The translations under genes were made by a program, and so were the position numbers. This document shows positions 48,101 to 56,372 of a stretch of DNA of 64,000 bases, in pieces. The DNA is from an uncultured Chlorobiaceae bacterium (lineage in GTDB: Bacteria; Bacteroidota; Chlorobiia; Chlorobiales; Chlorobiaceae): positions 17,644-81,643 of the forward strand of contig CAIJVD010000035.1 in assembly GCA_903824045.1 (NCBI GenBank). The letters run 5' to 3'. Position 1 is the first letter of the stretch. Each line of letters starts with the position of its first letter. The notes under the pieces were generated by a model. The model saw nothing but the letters and a program-made list of their open reading frames with translations, was not told where the DNA came from and searched no databases.

Positions 48101-48325
48101 ATGCCTACTGAACTGAATGTCATCAATAAGAGCCGCCAGCCTCACGTCTCACCTGAAAGCAGCTGCTCCGTCTTCTTCAAGGCCATCGATGCCCTTGGCT
48201 TGGCTATGCGAAGATGCGAAGTCAAAGCGAAAAACCAGACACACTCCAGGCTGCAGAACGATCAGGAATACACCACCAGCGAAACTGCTAATCGGAAAAA
48301 CCCTCATGATGACTATGAGCAATAA
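48101..48325 (+). CDS. possible small protein upstream of the HTH gene
   Basis: A 74-residue open frame starting ATG at 48101 with codon use like neighbouring genes (many third-position G or C). It overlaps the start of the HTH gene by 20 bp, which would allow translational coupling. The product is hydrophilic with three cysteines, two of them in NVINKSRQPHVSPESSCSVF and MRRCEVKAKN. No family recognised and no clear ribosome-binding site. It could be a real short gene or chance. Confidence 0.35.
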   Translation: MPTELNVINKSRQPHVSPESSCSVFFKAIDALGLAMRRCEVKAKNQTHSRLQNDQEYTTSETANRKNPHDDYEQ

Positions 48326-48824
48326 AAACACGCTCGATTTACAAAAAGAGATTGACTCCCTCAAGGCAGGCGTCTCTGCCAGGAAAGTCATCCTGAACAG
48401 GCTTGAGACAACCCTCACGCCTGACGTTTCCGGCATCCGAAATCTGCTCAACCAGATATACTCCCTTGATATTGACAGCGACATCAAGCAGAAGATGACC
48501 GATCTCTGCCTCAACATTCTCAAAACAAAAATCAGTGATAAACAAATGCAGATCGAGCTGACAAGCTCCAATGCCGCATTGTTGTCACTGATCCAGAGTA
48601 AGCACCCCGCACTGCATCACAGGGAGCTCAGAATCAGCATTCTGATCATCCTTGACTACGACACAAAAGAGATCGCGCACGCTCTCTCCATGTCGAAAAG
48701 AGGGTTGGAGAATATTCGATACAAAATGCATAAAAAAATGGGTCTGCTGAAGCACCAGTCCATAAAGACCTACCTTCAGGAGCTGACCATCAACCATTTT
48801 CCGCACTCTCCCGGCATGGAGTGA
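48306..48824 (+). CDS. small LuxR-type HTH protein
   Basis: About 170 residues. The N-terminal half is helical and charged (LQKEIDSLKAGVSARKVILN; IKQKMTDLCLNILKTK). The C-terminal half is a LuxR/GerE-type helix-turn-helix: LHHRELRISILIILDYDTKE followed by IAHALSMSKRGLENIRYKMH. This resembles the DNA-binding ends of Bacteroidetes/Chlorobi regulators that follow coiled-coil or TPR domains, here without a sensor domain. ATG codons at 48306, 48309 and 48315 are all possible starts; a weak GGA precedes them. It lies 130 nt before the archaeal-type MAT gene and may regulate it. Confidence 0.75.
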   Translation: MMTMSNKNTLDLQKEIDSLKAGVSARKVILNRLETTLTPDVSGIRNLLNQIYSLDIDSDIKQKMTDLCLNILKTKISDKQMQIELTSSNAALLSLIQSKHPALHHRELRISILIILDYDTKEIAHALSMSKRGLENIRYKMHKKMGLLKHQSIKTYLQELTINHFPHSPGME

Positions 48825-48954
48825 TGAAAGAGCGAGTGCGGCGGGCACAGTAAAAAACAGTCCCCGGGCTATGAGGATCTTGGCGCTTACCCCAAGGAGC
48901 TGTAAATTAGTAGCAGGCTGTTCACTTCAGAAAAGAGAGCGCTTGGGAGAAGTC

Positions 48955-50169
48955 ATGACAGGGAACAGGAACATCTTCATCGAAAAAGCGGGAGCCACAC
49001 CGGCTGGCCGGCGAATGATCGAACTGATCGAGCGGAAGGGGAAAGGCCATCCCGACACGATCTGCGACTCGGTCATGGAGGCGGTCTGCATCAGCCTCTC
49101 TCGGGAGTACATGAGCCGAACCGGCAGAATTCTTCACCACAACCTCGACAAGGGGCTTCTGGTTGCGGGCAAGAGCTCTGTAAAAGCTGGAGGCGGCAGT
49201 ATACTGGAGCCGATGAAGATCATTTTCGGCGACAGGGCGACCGACAGCTTCAGAGGCATCCCTATCCCGATTGGCGAGATCGCCGAAACCGCCGCAAAAG
49301 AGTGGATCAGAAACAATCTCCGGTTTGTCGACCCGGAAATCCACATCTCCTTCCAGAATGAGATCCGATCCGGATCAACAGAGCTTGCCGACCTTTTTTC
49401 CCGCAGCTTCATAGGTGCCAATGACACCTCTGTCGGAGCTGGTTACGCGCCACTCAGCGACGCCGAGTTCCTCGTGCTGGAAACGGAGCACTATCTGAAC
49501 TCTGCACCCTTCAAGCAGGCTTTTCCGGAAACCGGAGAGGATATAAAGATTATGGGGTTCAGGCAGCTCGACACACTAACCCTCACCATTGCCGTTGCTT
49601 TTGTAGACCGCTACATCCTCAATGAAACCCTCTATTTCGAACGAAAAGATGCGGTCAAAAGAGCTGTAGAGGCTTTTATAGAAGCCAGAGAGCACCCTTT
49701 CGAAGAGGTGCGGGTTGAACTCAACACACTCGATGACCCATCCAGAGGGGAGGGCGGCATCTACCTGACCGTGCTCGGAACATCGGCCGAAGGTGCTGAC
49801 GGAGGGGAGGTCGGGCGCGGCAACAGGGTCAACGGCCTGATCTCCTTCGGGCGACCAATGAGCCTTGAAGCTGCCGCGGGCAAAAACCCGGTAAGCCACG
49901 TCGGCAAAATCTACAATCTCCTTGCAAAAGTTATGGCCGAGCGGATCTACAGTGAGGTAGATGGCATCAGGGAGGTTTCGGTGCTGCTCTGCAGCCAGAT
50001 CGGCAAGCCGCTCGACCGCCCACTCTGCGCGTCAGCCAGAATCATGACATCGGGTGGCGCAAGCATAGAAGATGTCAGAAAACCTGCCGCCATGATCATT
50101 GATGATGAACTGTCCGGCATAACCCGCTTCACTGAAAGGGTCGCACGGGGAGAGTTCCCTGTCTGCTGA
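48955..50169 (+). CDS. archaeal-type S-adenosylmethionine synthetase (MAT)
   Basis: Makes S-adenosylmethionine from ATP and methionine. The 404-residue protein belongs to the archaeal MAT family (COG1812 type), not to bacterial MetK. Diagnostic blocks are [89 protein letters not shown] and [18 protein letters not shown]. Start ATG 48955 with GGGAGA about 6 nt upstream. Complete, with no frame damage, so probably active. Archaeal-type MATs occur sporadically in bacteria, usually read as transfer. Confidence 0.9.
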   Translation: MTGNRNIFIEKAGATPAGRRMIELIERKGKGHPDTICDSVMEAVCISLSREYMSRTGRILHHNLDKGLLVAGKSSVKAGGGSILEPMKIIFGDRATDSFRGIPIPIGEIAETAAKEWIRNNLRFVDPEIHISFQNEIRSGSTELADLFSRSFIGANDTSVGAGYAPLSDAEFLVLETEHYLNSAPFKQAFPETGEDIKIMGFRQLDTLTLTIAVAFVDRYILNETLYFERKDAVKRAVEAFIEAREHPFEEVRVELNTLDDPSRGEGGIYLTVLGTSAEGADGGEVGRGNRVNGLISFGRPMSLEAAAGKNPVSHVGKIYNLLAKVMAERIYSEVDGIREVSVLLCSQIGKPLDRPLCASARIMTSGGASIEDVRKPAAMIIDDELSGITRFTERVARGEFPVC

Positions 50170-50331
50170 ATCTGTCGCACACGAAGAGGATGCATTTGCT
50201 GCACCAGGGATTATGAATCAATCACAAAGGTTGCTATTATAGCCTGTCACAAAACCGTCGTCCTTTTTTTATGGCGGTTTACTTGAGTGTGATTTTTCCT
50301 GATAAACCCCATAACAAACCAACAAAAACGC

Positions 50332-51741
50332 ATGACTGCCATCGATGACCAACACCATAGCCAGAGCAAGCAGAAAGTTGCCCTGAGCTCGGTTGCTGCA
50401 AGTTTCCTGCTTACCGCCATGAAACTCGTTGTCGGCATCATGACTGGCAGCATCGGCATCATCTCCGAAGCGGCCCATTCCGCACTCGACTTCGGCGCTG
50501 CCGCCCTGACATTTTATGCGGTCAGAATGAGCGACAAGCCAGCCGACCGCAAACACCACTACGGGCATGCGAAGGTCGAAAGCGTGAGCGCGCTCATTGA
50601 GACGGGCCTGTTGATCATAACGAGCATCTGGATCATCTATGCTGCTGCAGAAAGGCTGATGGCCGGAAAGACCGAGATCGAGGTCACCTGGTACGCCTAT
50701 GCCATTATGATAGTGTCGATTGTCGTCGACATCTCCCGCTCAAGAGCCCTTAAGAAGGTCGCAAAGGCCACCGGCAGCCAAGCGCTGGAAGCCGATGCGC
50801 TCCACTTCAGCTCCGACATCCTCAGCTCGGCAGTGGTGCTTGGCGGACTGGTTTTCGTTAAAAGCGGCATCCTCTGGGCCGACTCTGTCGCTGGCATTGT
50901 CGTTGCCATACTGGTCGCCTATGCAGCATGGCAATTAGGCCGAAAAACGATCGACGTGCTGGTCGACGCCGCACCTGAAGGGCTTACCGACCAGATTGAA
51001 GAGTTGACCATGACGGTTAACGGAGTAATCGCCATCGAAAAAATCCGGGTAAAGCCTAACGGGCCACAGGTCTTTGTTGAGATGACTATCACCGTCAACC
51101 GGACGCTTTCTGTTGAAAAAGTCCAGAAAATCAGTGCGGAGATTGAGCAGAAGATACGCGCCGAATTCACCCTTGCCGACATCACCATCAACCCCCGGCC
51201 CATTGCGCTCAACAGCGAAACCATCGCCGAACGGGTGCACGTAGTCGGACTGAACCACAACCTGCACGCACACAACATTTCGACCAACCTTGCAGGAGAG
51301 AAAAAACACATCACCTTCGATGTGGAGATTGACCAGCAGCTGACCATCAAGCAGGCGCACGACACCGTCAACTCGCTCGAGGAGGAGCTGAAGCGGGAGT
51401 TTGACGGCGAACTCGACATCTGCATACACCTCGACCCGCTCCGCAATGAGGAACACGCCACCACTGCGCTTGATACCGGAGAGGAGCAGAGGGTGCTCGA
51501 TACGATCCTCGCCGTTGCTGCAACCATCGAAAAAATTCAGGACGTCCACGACATCCAGATACGCAAAACAGAAAAGGAGAAGCTGATCATCACGCTCCAC
51601 TGCTCCTTCCATGACGAAGCGCTGCTCGAAGAGGTGCACTCCCTCACCAGCCAGCTTGAGGGCGCAATCTATCACGCCCGCCCGGACGCCGGCCGGGTCA
51701 TCATCCACGCCGAACCCCTGGGGTCAGGTCTTGTATTTTGA
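50332..51741 (+). CDS. cation diffusion facilitator with three cytoplasmic repeats
   Basis: Proton-coupled divalent metal efflux protein. The 469-residue protein has six membrane segments (about 18-205) with the CDF site motifs EAAHSALDFGAA (segment II) and EADALHFSSDILSS (segment V), and HHYGHAKVESVSALIE in loop II-III. After the usual dimerisation domain (about 210-290) there are two more ferredoxin-like repeats (about 295-375 and 390-462), longer than FieF/YiiP. The last six residues (GSGLVF) and the stop codon are encoded by the left inverted repeat of the RAYT element, so the native C-terminus was replaced. Confidence 0.88.
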   Translation: MTAIDDQHHSQSKQKVALSSVAASFLLTAMKLVVGIMTGSIGIISEAAHSALDFGAAALTFYAVRMSDKPADRKHHYGHAKVESVSALIETGLLIITSIWIIYAAAERLMAGKTEIEVTWYAYAIMIVSIVVDISRSRALKKVAKATGSQALEADALHFSSDILSSAVVLGGLVFVKSGILWADSVAGIVVAILVAYAAWQLGRKTIDVLVDAAPEGLTDQIEELTMTVNGVIAIEKIRVKPNGPQVFVEMTITVNRTLSVEKVQKISAEIEQKIRAEFTLADITINPRPIALNSETIAERVHVVGLNHNLHAHNISTNLAGEKKHITFDVEIDQQLTIKQAHDTVNSLEEELKREFDGELDICIHLDPLRNEEHATTALDTGEEQRVLDTILAVAATIEKIQDVHDIQIRKTEKEKLIITLHCSFHDEALLEEVHSLTSQLEGAIYHARPDAGRVIIHAEPLGSGLVF

Positions 51742-51742
51742 C
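51720..51742 (+). repeat. left inverted repeat of the RAYT element
   Basis: 23 bp, exact reverse complement of 52676-52698. It codes for the last residues and the stop codon of the cation efflux gene. Confidence 0.95.
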
Positions 51743-51824
51743 TTTTTTCACACACAAGCGAGTTAAACGTTTTTAATAGCGGTTCCCTGCTGCGGTTTAT
51801 ACAACCCCTTAAATCCAGCTCACT

Positions 51825-52673
51825 ATGGCAAGACCCATTCGCATTGAATTCCATGATGGGGTATATCACATCATGTCAAGAGGAAACGCCAAAGCCCCTA
51901 TTTTTCTTGATGATGCAGACCGTATTCTCTTCATTGATATTCTCGCCAAAACCATCAGTGTTCACAAATGGCTCTGTCAGGCATATTGCCTGATGAACAA
52001 TCACTATCATCTGTTGATCGAGACGCCCGAACCAAATCTCTCAAGCGGCATGCACCTGCTCAACGGCATGTATACTCAAGGATTTAACAAAAGGCACTCT
52101 CGTACTGGACATGTATTTCAGGGCAGATACAAGTCTATAGTCATAGAAAAAGAGTCATATCTCCTTGAACTCACCAGATATATTGTCCTCAACCCGGTGC
52201 GCGCCGGATACGTCGACAATCCGGATACGTATCGTTGGTCAAGCTTTAAGGCAACTGCAGGCTTGATTCAGACGCCCGGGTTTCTGCATACCGACTCAAT
52301 TCTAGAACATTTCGGAAGTTCCCGAAAAAGGTCAGTGCGTGCCTTTATCGATTTTATCCAGAAACCGGCAGATCCCCCATCTGCGATCATAGAAAACAAA
52401 AATCACATCATCGGAAGCGACAGCTTTATGGAAAAAATGAAGCCCTACCTTCTTGAATTGAAAACATCAAAAGAGATTCCAAGGAAGCAGCGTTTTGCCG
52501 GAAGACCTGAACTCGAAGAACTTTTTGCACAAGGCTTGAAAAAAAAGTCTGAACGCAATCGACTAATCTCCCAGGCATTCCGGGAATTCGGTTACACACA
52601 AAAAGAAATATCAGTTTTGACAGGCCTCCACTACTCGACAATCAGCAGGATAATCGGATCGAAGTATGCATAA
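51825..52673 (+). CDS. REP-associated tyrosine transposase (RAYT, IS200-like Y1)
   Basis: HUH single-strand nuclease of the Y1 transposase superfamily. The 282-residue protein starts MARPIRIEFHDGVYHIMSRG. It has the HUH motif LMNNHYHLLIETP (about 64-76), GHVFQGRYKSI (about 99-109) and the catalytic Tyr in LELTRYIVLNPVRAGYV (about 118-134). A C-terminal helix-turn-helix extension follows (GYTQKEISVLTGLHYSTISR), typical of one RAYT group. All catalytic residues are present, so it may be active. It overlaps the downstream dehalogenase gene by 8 bp (ATGCATAA). Confidence 0.93.
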   Translation: MARPIRIEFHDGVYHIMSRGNAKAPIFLDDADRILFIDILAKTISVHKWLCQAYCLMNNHYHLLIETPEPNLSSGMHLLNGMYTQGFNKRHSRTGHVFQGRYKSIVIEKESYLLELTRYIVLNPVRAGYVDNPDTYRWSSFKATAGLIQTPGFLHTDSILEHFGSSRKRSVRAFIDFIQKPADPPSAIIENKNHIIGSDSFMEKMKPYLLELKTSKEIPRKQRFAGRPELEELFAQGLKKKSERNRLISQAFREFGYTQKEISVLTGLHYSTISRIIGSKYA

Positions 52674-53388
52674 ATGTCAAAATACAAGACCTGACCCCAT
52701 AATTGCTTTTGATGTTTATGGGACACTGATCGATACGACGGGAATGGTCGAACTGCTGCGGAAGCATGCGGGTAACCTGGCCGAGCCGCTTTCGACTCTC
52801 TGGCGCCAGAAACAGCTTGAATACTCCTTCCGCCGCGGCCTGATGCGCGCCTACCGTGACTTCAGAGTCTGTACATCCAGCGCCCTCGACTATGCATGCC
52901 TCACCTTCTCCGTCTCCCTTTCCGAAGATGAACGCAACATGCTGCTCGAGGCCTACCGGAAACTGCCGGCCTTCGGTGATGTGTCTGCGGGCCTGAAACA
53001 AGCCCAAGAGGCCGGACTCCGACTCTTTGCCTTCTCAAACGGAACGGCCTCAGATGTTGGACAGTTACTCGACAATGCAGGAATCAGCGGCTTCTTCCTT
53101 GACATTATCAGTGTCGACGAGCTGCACTCTTTCAAGCCCGACCCTTCGGTCTACCACCACTTTCTCTCTCGGGCCAATGCGAAGGGCAAGGATGCATGGA
53201 TGGTCTCTGCAAATCCTTTCGACGTCATCGGCGCAGCCGCTGCGGGGATGCAAAGCCTGTGGGTCCAGCGCTCCCGGGAGCTCATCATGGATCCCTGGGA
53301 GAGCGGACCGAACCTCACCATCAGCTCCCTCGCGGAAGTTGCCCATGTAATTGCCGGGTGGCGAAACAATCAACAGCAAAATCCCTGA
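52666..53388 (+). CDS. haloacid dehalogenase type II-like hydrolase
   Basis: HAD-superfamily hydrolase of 240 residues similar to (S)-2-haloacid dehalogenases. Nucleophile Asp16 in IIAFDVYGTLID, FAFSNGTASDV with the second motif, and SFKPDPSVYHHFL with the Lys of motif III are present; VSANPFDVIGA holds the fourth motif. Whether it works on haloacids or a phosphate ester is not known. Its only in-frame ATG before the nucleophile is at 52666 inside the RAYT gene, and residues 4-11 come from the right inverted repeat. The native start was apparently lost, and translation now seems coupled to the transposase stop. Confidence 0.85.
   Translation: MHKCQNTRPDPIIAFDVYGTLIDTTGMVELLRKHAGNLAEPLSTLWRQKQLEYSFRRGLMRAYRDFRVCTSSALDYACLTFSVSLSEDERNMLLEAYRKLPAFGDVSAGLKQAQEAGLRLFAFSNGTASDVGQLLDNAGISGFFLDIISVDELHSFKPDPSVYHHFLSRANAKGKDAWMVSANPFDVIGAAAAGMQSLWVQRSRELIMDPWESGPNLTISSLAEVAHVIAGWRNNQQQNP
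52676..52698 (-). repeat. right inverted repeat of the RAYT element
   Basis: 23 bp, exact reverse complement of 51720-51742. Read in the dehalogenase frame it codes for CQNTRPDP, immediately before the conserved IIAFDVYGTL. Confidence 0.95.
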
Positions 53389-53492
53389 CCTGAAGCAGGC
53401 CGCATCGCTTGAAACAGTTGCTTTGGCAGGCAGAAGTAACTATGTTTAAACATGATAGCAAACAGGAGAGATATGAAGTTCAGAAACAGCGT

Positions 53493-53927
53493 ATGACAGC
53501 GGCAGAACGGTTTGAACTCAAGGTGGAGGTACAACCTGAAGATATCGACATGCACGGTCATGTCAATAATGTCGTATACCTTCGCTGGGCGCAGGATGTT
53601 GCGACTGCCCACTGGAGCACCGTCGCGCCGAAGGATGAGCAGGAAAAACTCTTCTGGGTCGTCCGACGCCATGAAATCGATTATAAACGGCCAGCCCTCG
53701 GTGGTGACACTGTTTTGCTGCGAACATGGATAGGAGTCGCGTCAAGACTGGCGTTCGATCGCCATACAGAGATGGTGCGGGAATCCGACGGACGGCTGCT
53801 GGCACAGTCAAGGACCGTCTGGTGCCCAGTCGACCGTTCTACCGGAAGACCGACCGATGTCAGCCAGAGCATCCGCTCTCTTTTTTCAGTTTCAGCGCAA
53901 ACAGGCAATTCACCGCCCATCCAGTAA
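53493..53927 (+). CDS. hot-dog fold acyl-CoA thioesterase
   Basis: A 144-residue 4HBT-family thioesterase. The catalytic helix region is VQPEDIDMHGHVNNVVYLRW (Asp and His conserved), followed by YKRPALGGDTVLLRTW and the strand CPVDRSTGRPTDV. The substrate is unknown. The start at 53493 (MTAAERFELKV) fits the family start. In-frame ATG at 53442 would add 17 residues. A separate 8-codon frame (53473-53496) with a strong AGGAGAG upstream overlaps this start (ATGA), so translation may be coupled. Confidence 0.82.
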   Translation: MTAAERFELKVEVQPEDIDMHGHVNNVVYLRWAQDVATAHWSTVAPKDEQEKLFWVVRRHEIDYKRPALGGDTVLLRTWIGVASRLAFDRHTEMVRESDGRLLAQSRTVWCPVDRSTGRPTDVSQSIRSLFSVSAQTGNSPPIQ

Positions 53928-53978
53928 TGGCGAACTGCCGGGAGCTATCCCGCATCGCTTGTTAACCCTATATACCCT

Positions 53979-54506
53979 ATGCCATTTAATCCCGGTGAAC
54001 GTTCACGGCTCATGCATGGAGAAGCCCTGATCCACCTCTCTTTCATGCCGGATGATGTCATCGCCGTGAGCGGCAGCATTCTCTGCAATGCAGAAGCCGC
54101 CAAGGTGTGGCACTCCCTGACAGATTACGACCACCTCAGCGACTACCTCCCCAAGGTTGTGGCAAGCCGGGTTACAAAACGAACCGAGGATGAAATTATT
54201 CTGGAACAGACCGGAAAAACCGGTATCTTTATTTTTGAAAAAACCGTTCATTTCCGCCTGAAGTTGAGGGAAGAGAGGGGTGAAAAAGTCCTCTTCGAGC
54301 AGCTGGACGGAGATTTCACTCTCTACCGTGGCGAGTGGACGATTGAAACTGACGCTGCATTGAAGGGAACCATCCTTTCATACCATGCGGAGATAAAACC
54401 GCGTTTTTTTGCGCCCCCGATCCTGGTAAGCTTTGTCGAGTGGCAGGATCTTCCTGGAATTCTCAAGGCGCACAAGCAGAGGGCCGAATCCATATCCGAA
54501 AAGTGA
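53979..54506 (+). CDS. SRPBCC (polyketide cyclase/START-like) protein, paralogue 1
   Basis: A 175-residue START-fold lipid-binding protein of the polyketide cyclase/coenzyme Q-binding group. Blocks are ILCNAEAAKVWHSLTDYDHL (binding helix), DYLPKVVASRV, a VLFEQLDGDFTLYRGEWTIE strand and KPRFFAPPILVSFVEWQDLP. There is no signal peptide, so it is cytoplasmic. It shares the GDF-Y-G-W and FFAPP pattern with the exported protein at 55672, and the two flank a reductase gene. Confidence 0.8.
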   Translation: MPFNPGERSRLMHGEALIHLSFMPDDVIAVSGSILCNAEAAKVWHSLTDYDHLSDYLPKVVASRVTKRTEDEIILEQTGKTGIFIFEKTVHFRLKLREERGEKVLFEQLDGDFTLYRGEWTIETDAALKGTILSYHAEIKPRFFAPPILVSFVEWQDLPGILKAHKQRAESISEK

Positions 54507-54595
54507 CCGCATTCAGGGAGTCGTCTCTCCACCACCGGAACACTTCGGCTTACCATGCAGAATCTATTTTTTAAACCATTCAGCAGGCCAAGATT

Positions 54596-55675
54596 ATGTT
54601 GACAAGCAAGCCAGTCTGTGTGACCGGAGCATCCGGTTTTATTGCCGCTCATATCGTCAGAGAGCTGCTTGCCAGAGGCTACCGCGTCAGAGGCACCGTC
54701 CGCAACAACCCCAAGAGCTACCCGTTCCTGCTCAGCCTTCCAGGCGCTACTGAACGCCTTGAGCTTATCGAAGCCGATCTGCTTTCCAGCGGAGCCTATG
54801 ACAGGGCCGTCGAAGGGTGCGAGTATGTCATGCACACCGCAAGTCCCTATCAGCTCAACGTCAAAAACCCTCAGCGCGACCTTGTCGACCCGGCGGTGAA
54901 CGGCACCGAGAACGTACTGGAGAGCTGCCTGAAGGCTGGTGGCGTCAAACGGGTTATTTTCACCTCCTCGATTGCGGCAATTACCGATGAGGCGGAGAGC
55001 AACAAGGTCTTTACCGAAAAAGACTGGAACACCATGTCCTCCCTTGAGCGCAACCCTTACCACTACTCCAAAACACTCGCTGAACGGGAGGCCTGGGACT
55101 TCATTATGAGAAAACGCCCTTCGTTTGATTTGGTGACGATTAACCCCTTCATGGTTATCGGCCCTTCACTCGGGCCGTCGCTCAACACCAGCAACCAGAT
55201 GATCCGCGATATCATGACCGGGGTCTATCCCTGTACGATGGATCTCAACTGGGGCTTTGTCGATGTTCGGGATGTGGCAACCGCCCATATTCTTGCCATG
55301 GAAAAACCTGAAGCAAGCGGGCGATATCTCTGCTCAGCGGAGAGCCTGCACCTCAAGGATATTGTGGCTATACTCAAATCCTCGGGTTTCGGTAACTACC
55401 CGCTGCCGAAAATCGATCTTTCGAGCAAAGCCGGATCGCTGCTGATGATGGCACTCTCCTATACACAGCCGAGGGACACGGGAACCTACATCCGAAACAA
55501 CATCGGCCGAACCATGCGGTACGACAACACAAAAATCCGCCGCGAACTCAAGATGACCTTCATGGAAATAAAGCCGAGCATCCTTGAAAGCGTTGCGGAC
55601 ATGCAGAAATGGGGACATCTCCCCCTTCCCAAACAGCCGAAGTCATGCTCATCATCGTGCTGCTGCCAATCATGA
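54596..55675 (+). CDS. dihydroflavonol-4-reductase-like NAD(P)-dependent reductase
   Basis: Extended SDR of 359 residues, similar to plant-type dihydroflavonol and cinnamoyl-CoA reductases. The Rossmann motif is VCVTGASGFIAAHIV, followed by YVMHTASPYQL, the catalytic RVIFTSSIAAI and the YxxxK in NPYHYSKTLAEREAW. TINPFMVIGPSLGPSLNTS marks the DFR-like substrate loop. It ends in an unusual Cys/Ser tail (KSCSSSCCCQS). The substrate is not known; flanking SRPBCC genes suggest a hydrophobic or polyketide-like substrate. Its stop overlaps the next start (ATGA). Confidence 0.85.
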   Translation: MLTSKPVCVTGASGFIAAHIVRELLARGYRVRGTVRNNPKSYPFLLSLPGATERLELIEADLLSSGAYDRAVEGCEYVMHTASPYQLNVKNPQRDLVDPAVNGTENVLESCLKAGGVKRVIFTSSIAAITDEAESNKVFTEKDWNTMSSLERNPYHYSKTLAEREAWDFIMRKRPSFDLVTINPFMVIGPSLGPSLNTSNQMIRDIMTGVYPCTMDLNWGFVDVRDVATAHILAMEKPEASGRYLCSAESLHLKDIVAILKSSGFGNYPLPKIDLSSKAGSLLMMALSYTQPRDTGTYIRNNIGRTMRYDNTKIRRELKMTFMEIKPSILESVADMQKWGHLPLPKQPKSCSSSCCCQS

Positions 55676-56355
55676 AAATTCCCGGGAAAATGACTCCGCC
55701 AATAAAAAGAGAGATCAAAAAGCTTCTCTGTTTTCTGCTGCCGCTTATGGCTTTGCTGGGAGCGCTTCTGTCGAACCCCCTCAAGGCAAACACCGTCATC
55801 GATACCGCTACGGACGCCCTCGCGGCGGAACGCGCAAAGCTGCTGAACGGGGAGATCATCGTCACCATTTCAGACCTCCCTGACGGAGTAACCGGCGTGA
55901 GAGGGGATATCTACATTGCCGCTCCGCCAAAAAAAGTATGGGAGGTCATTACCGATTACAACAACCACAAGAAGTTCGTGCCAAATATCACGGACAGCGG
56001 CTGGATTACCAATACAGGCGATGAGAAGGTGATGTTTGAGGCCGGGACCTCGGGAATGCTCTTCTTCCGCAAAAGCGTCTACATAAAAATGAAAGTCTGG
56101 GGAGAGGAGTTCAAAACCCTCTACTTCCAGCAGATCACCGGTGATTTCAAAACGTATAAAGGCGACTGGACACTTGTCGATTATCCCGAGAGGGCGGGCA
56201 CATTTCTCACCTTCAGGGCTGAAGTGAAACCGGGCTTTTTCGCGCCTCCTTTCGCGGTCAGGAATGTTCAGCGCCGCGACTGCCCCCAGGTACTTACCGC
56301 AATGAAAAAACAGGCAGAACTGCCCGTTTCAGCTGAACCGCAGAAGAAAGGGTAA
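55672..56355 (+). CDS. exported SRPBCC protein, paralogue 2
   Basis: A 227-residue START-fold protein with an N-terminal signal or anchor (KKLLCFLLPLMALLGALL, about 14-31). It shows IYIAAPPKKVWEVITDYNNH, KFVPNITDSGW, ITGDFKTYKGDWTLVD and KPGFFAPPFAVRNVQRRDCP. It is like the protein at 53979 in strand order and in the GDF-x-Y-x-G-x-W motif, but it is exported. ATG 55672 overlaps the reductase stop; an alternative ATG at 55690 would still keep the signal. Probably periplasmic, possibly carrying a lipid between the reductase and the envelope; inference only. Confidence 0.82.
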   Translation: MKIPGKMTPPIKREIKKLLCFLLPLMALLGALLSNPLKANTVIDTATDALAAERAKLLNGEIIVTISDLPDGVTGVRGDIYIAAPPKKVWEVITDYNNHKKFVPNITDSGWITNTGDEKVMFEAGTSGMLFFRKSVYIKMKVWGEEFKTLYFQQITGDFKTYKGDWTLVDYPERAGTFLTFRAEVKPGFFAPPFAVRNVQRRDCPQVLTAMKKQAELPVSAEPQKKG

Positions 56356-56372
56356 GGGAAGAAACTGCCGAC

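Larger units (their letters stand above)
51720..52698 (+). mobile_element. RAYT transposase element bounded by perfect inverted repeats
   Basis: A 979-bp unit: a REP-associated tyrosine transposase gene between 23-bp perfect inverted repeats at 51720-51742 and 52676-52698. The repeats begin with GGGGTCAGGTCTTG at the outer left edge and end with its complement at the right. They are inside the coding ends of both flanking genes. No target-site duplication is obvious. Confidence 0.88.
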
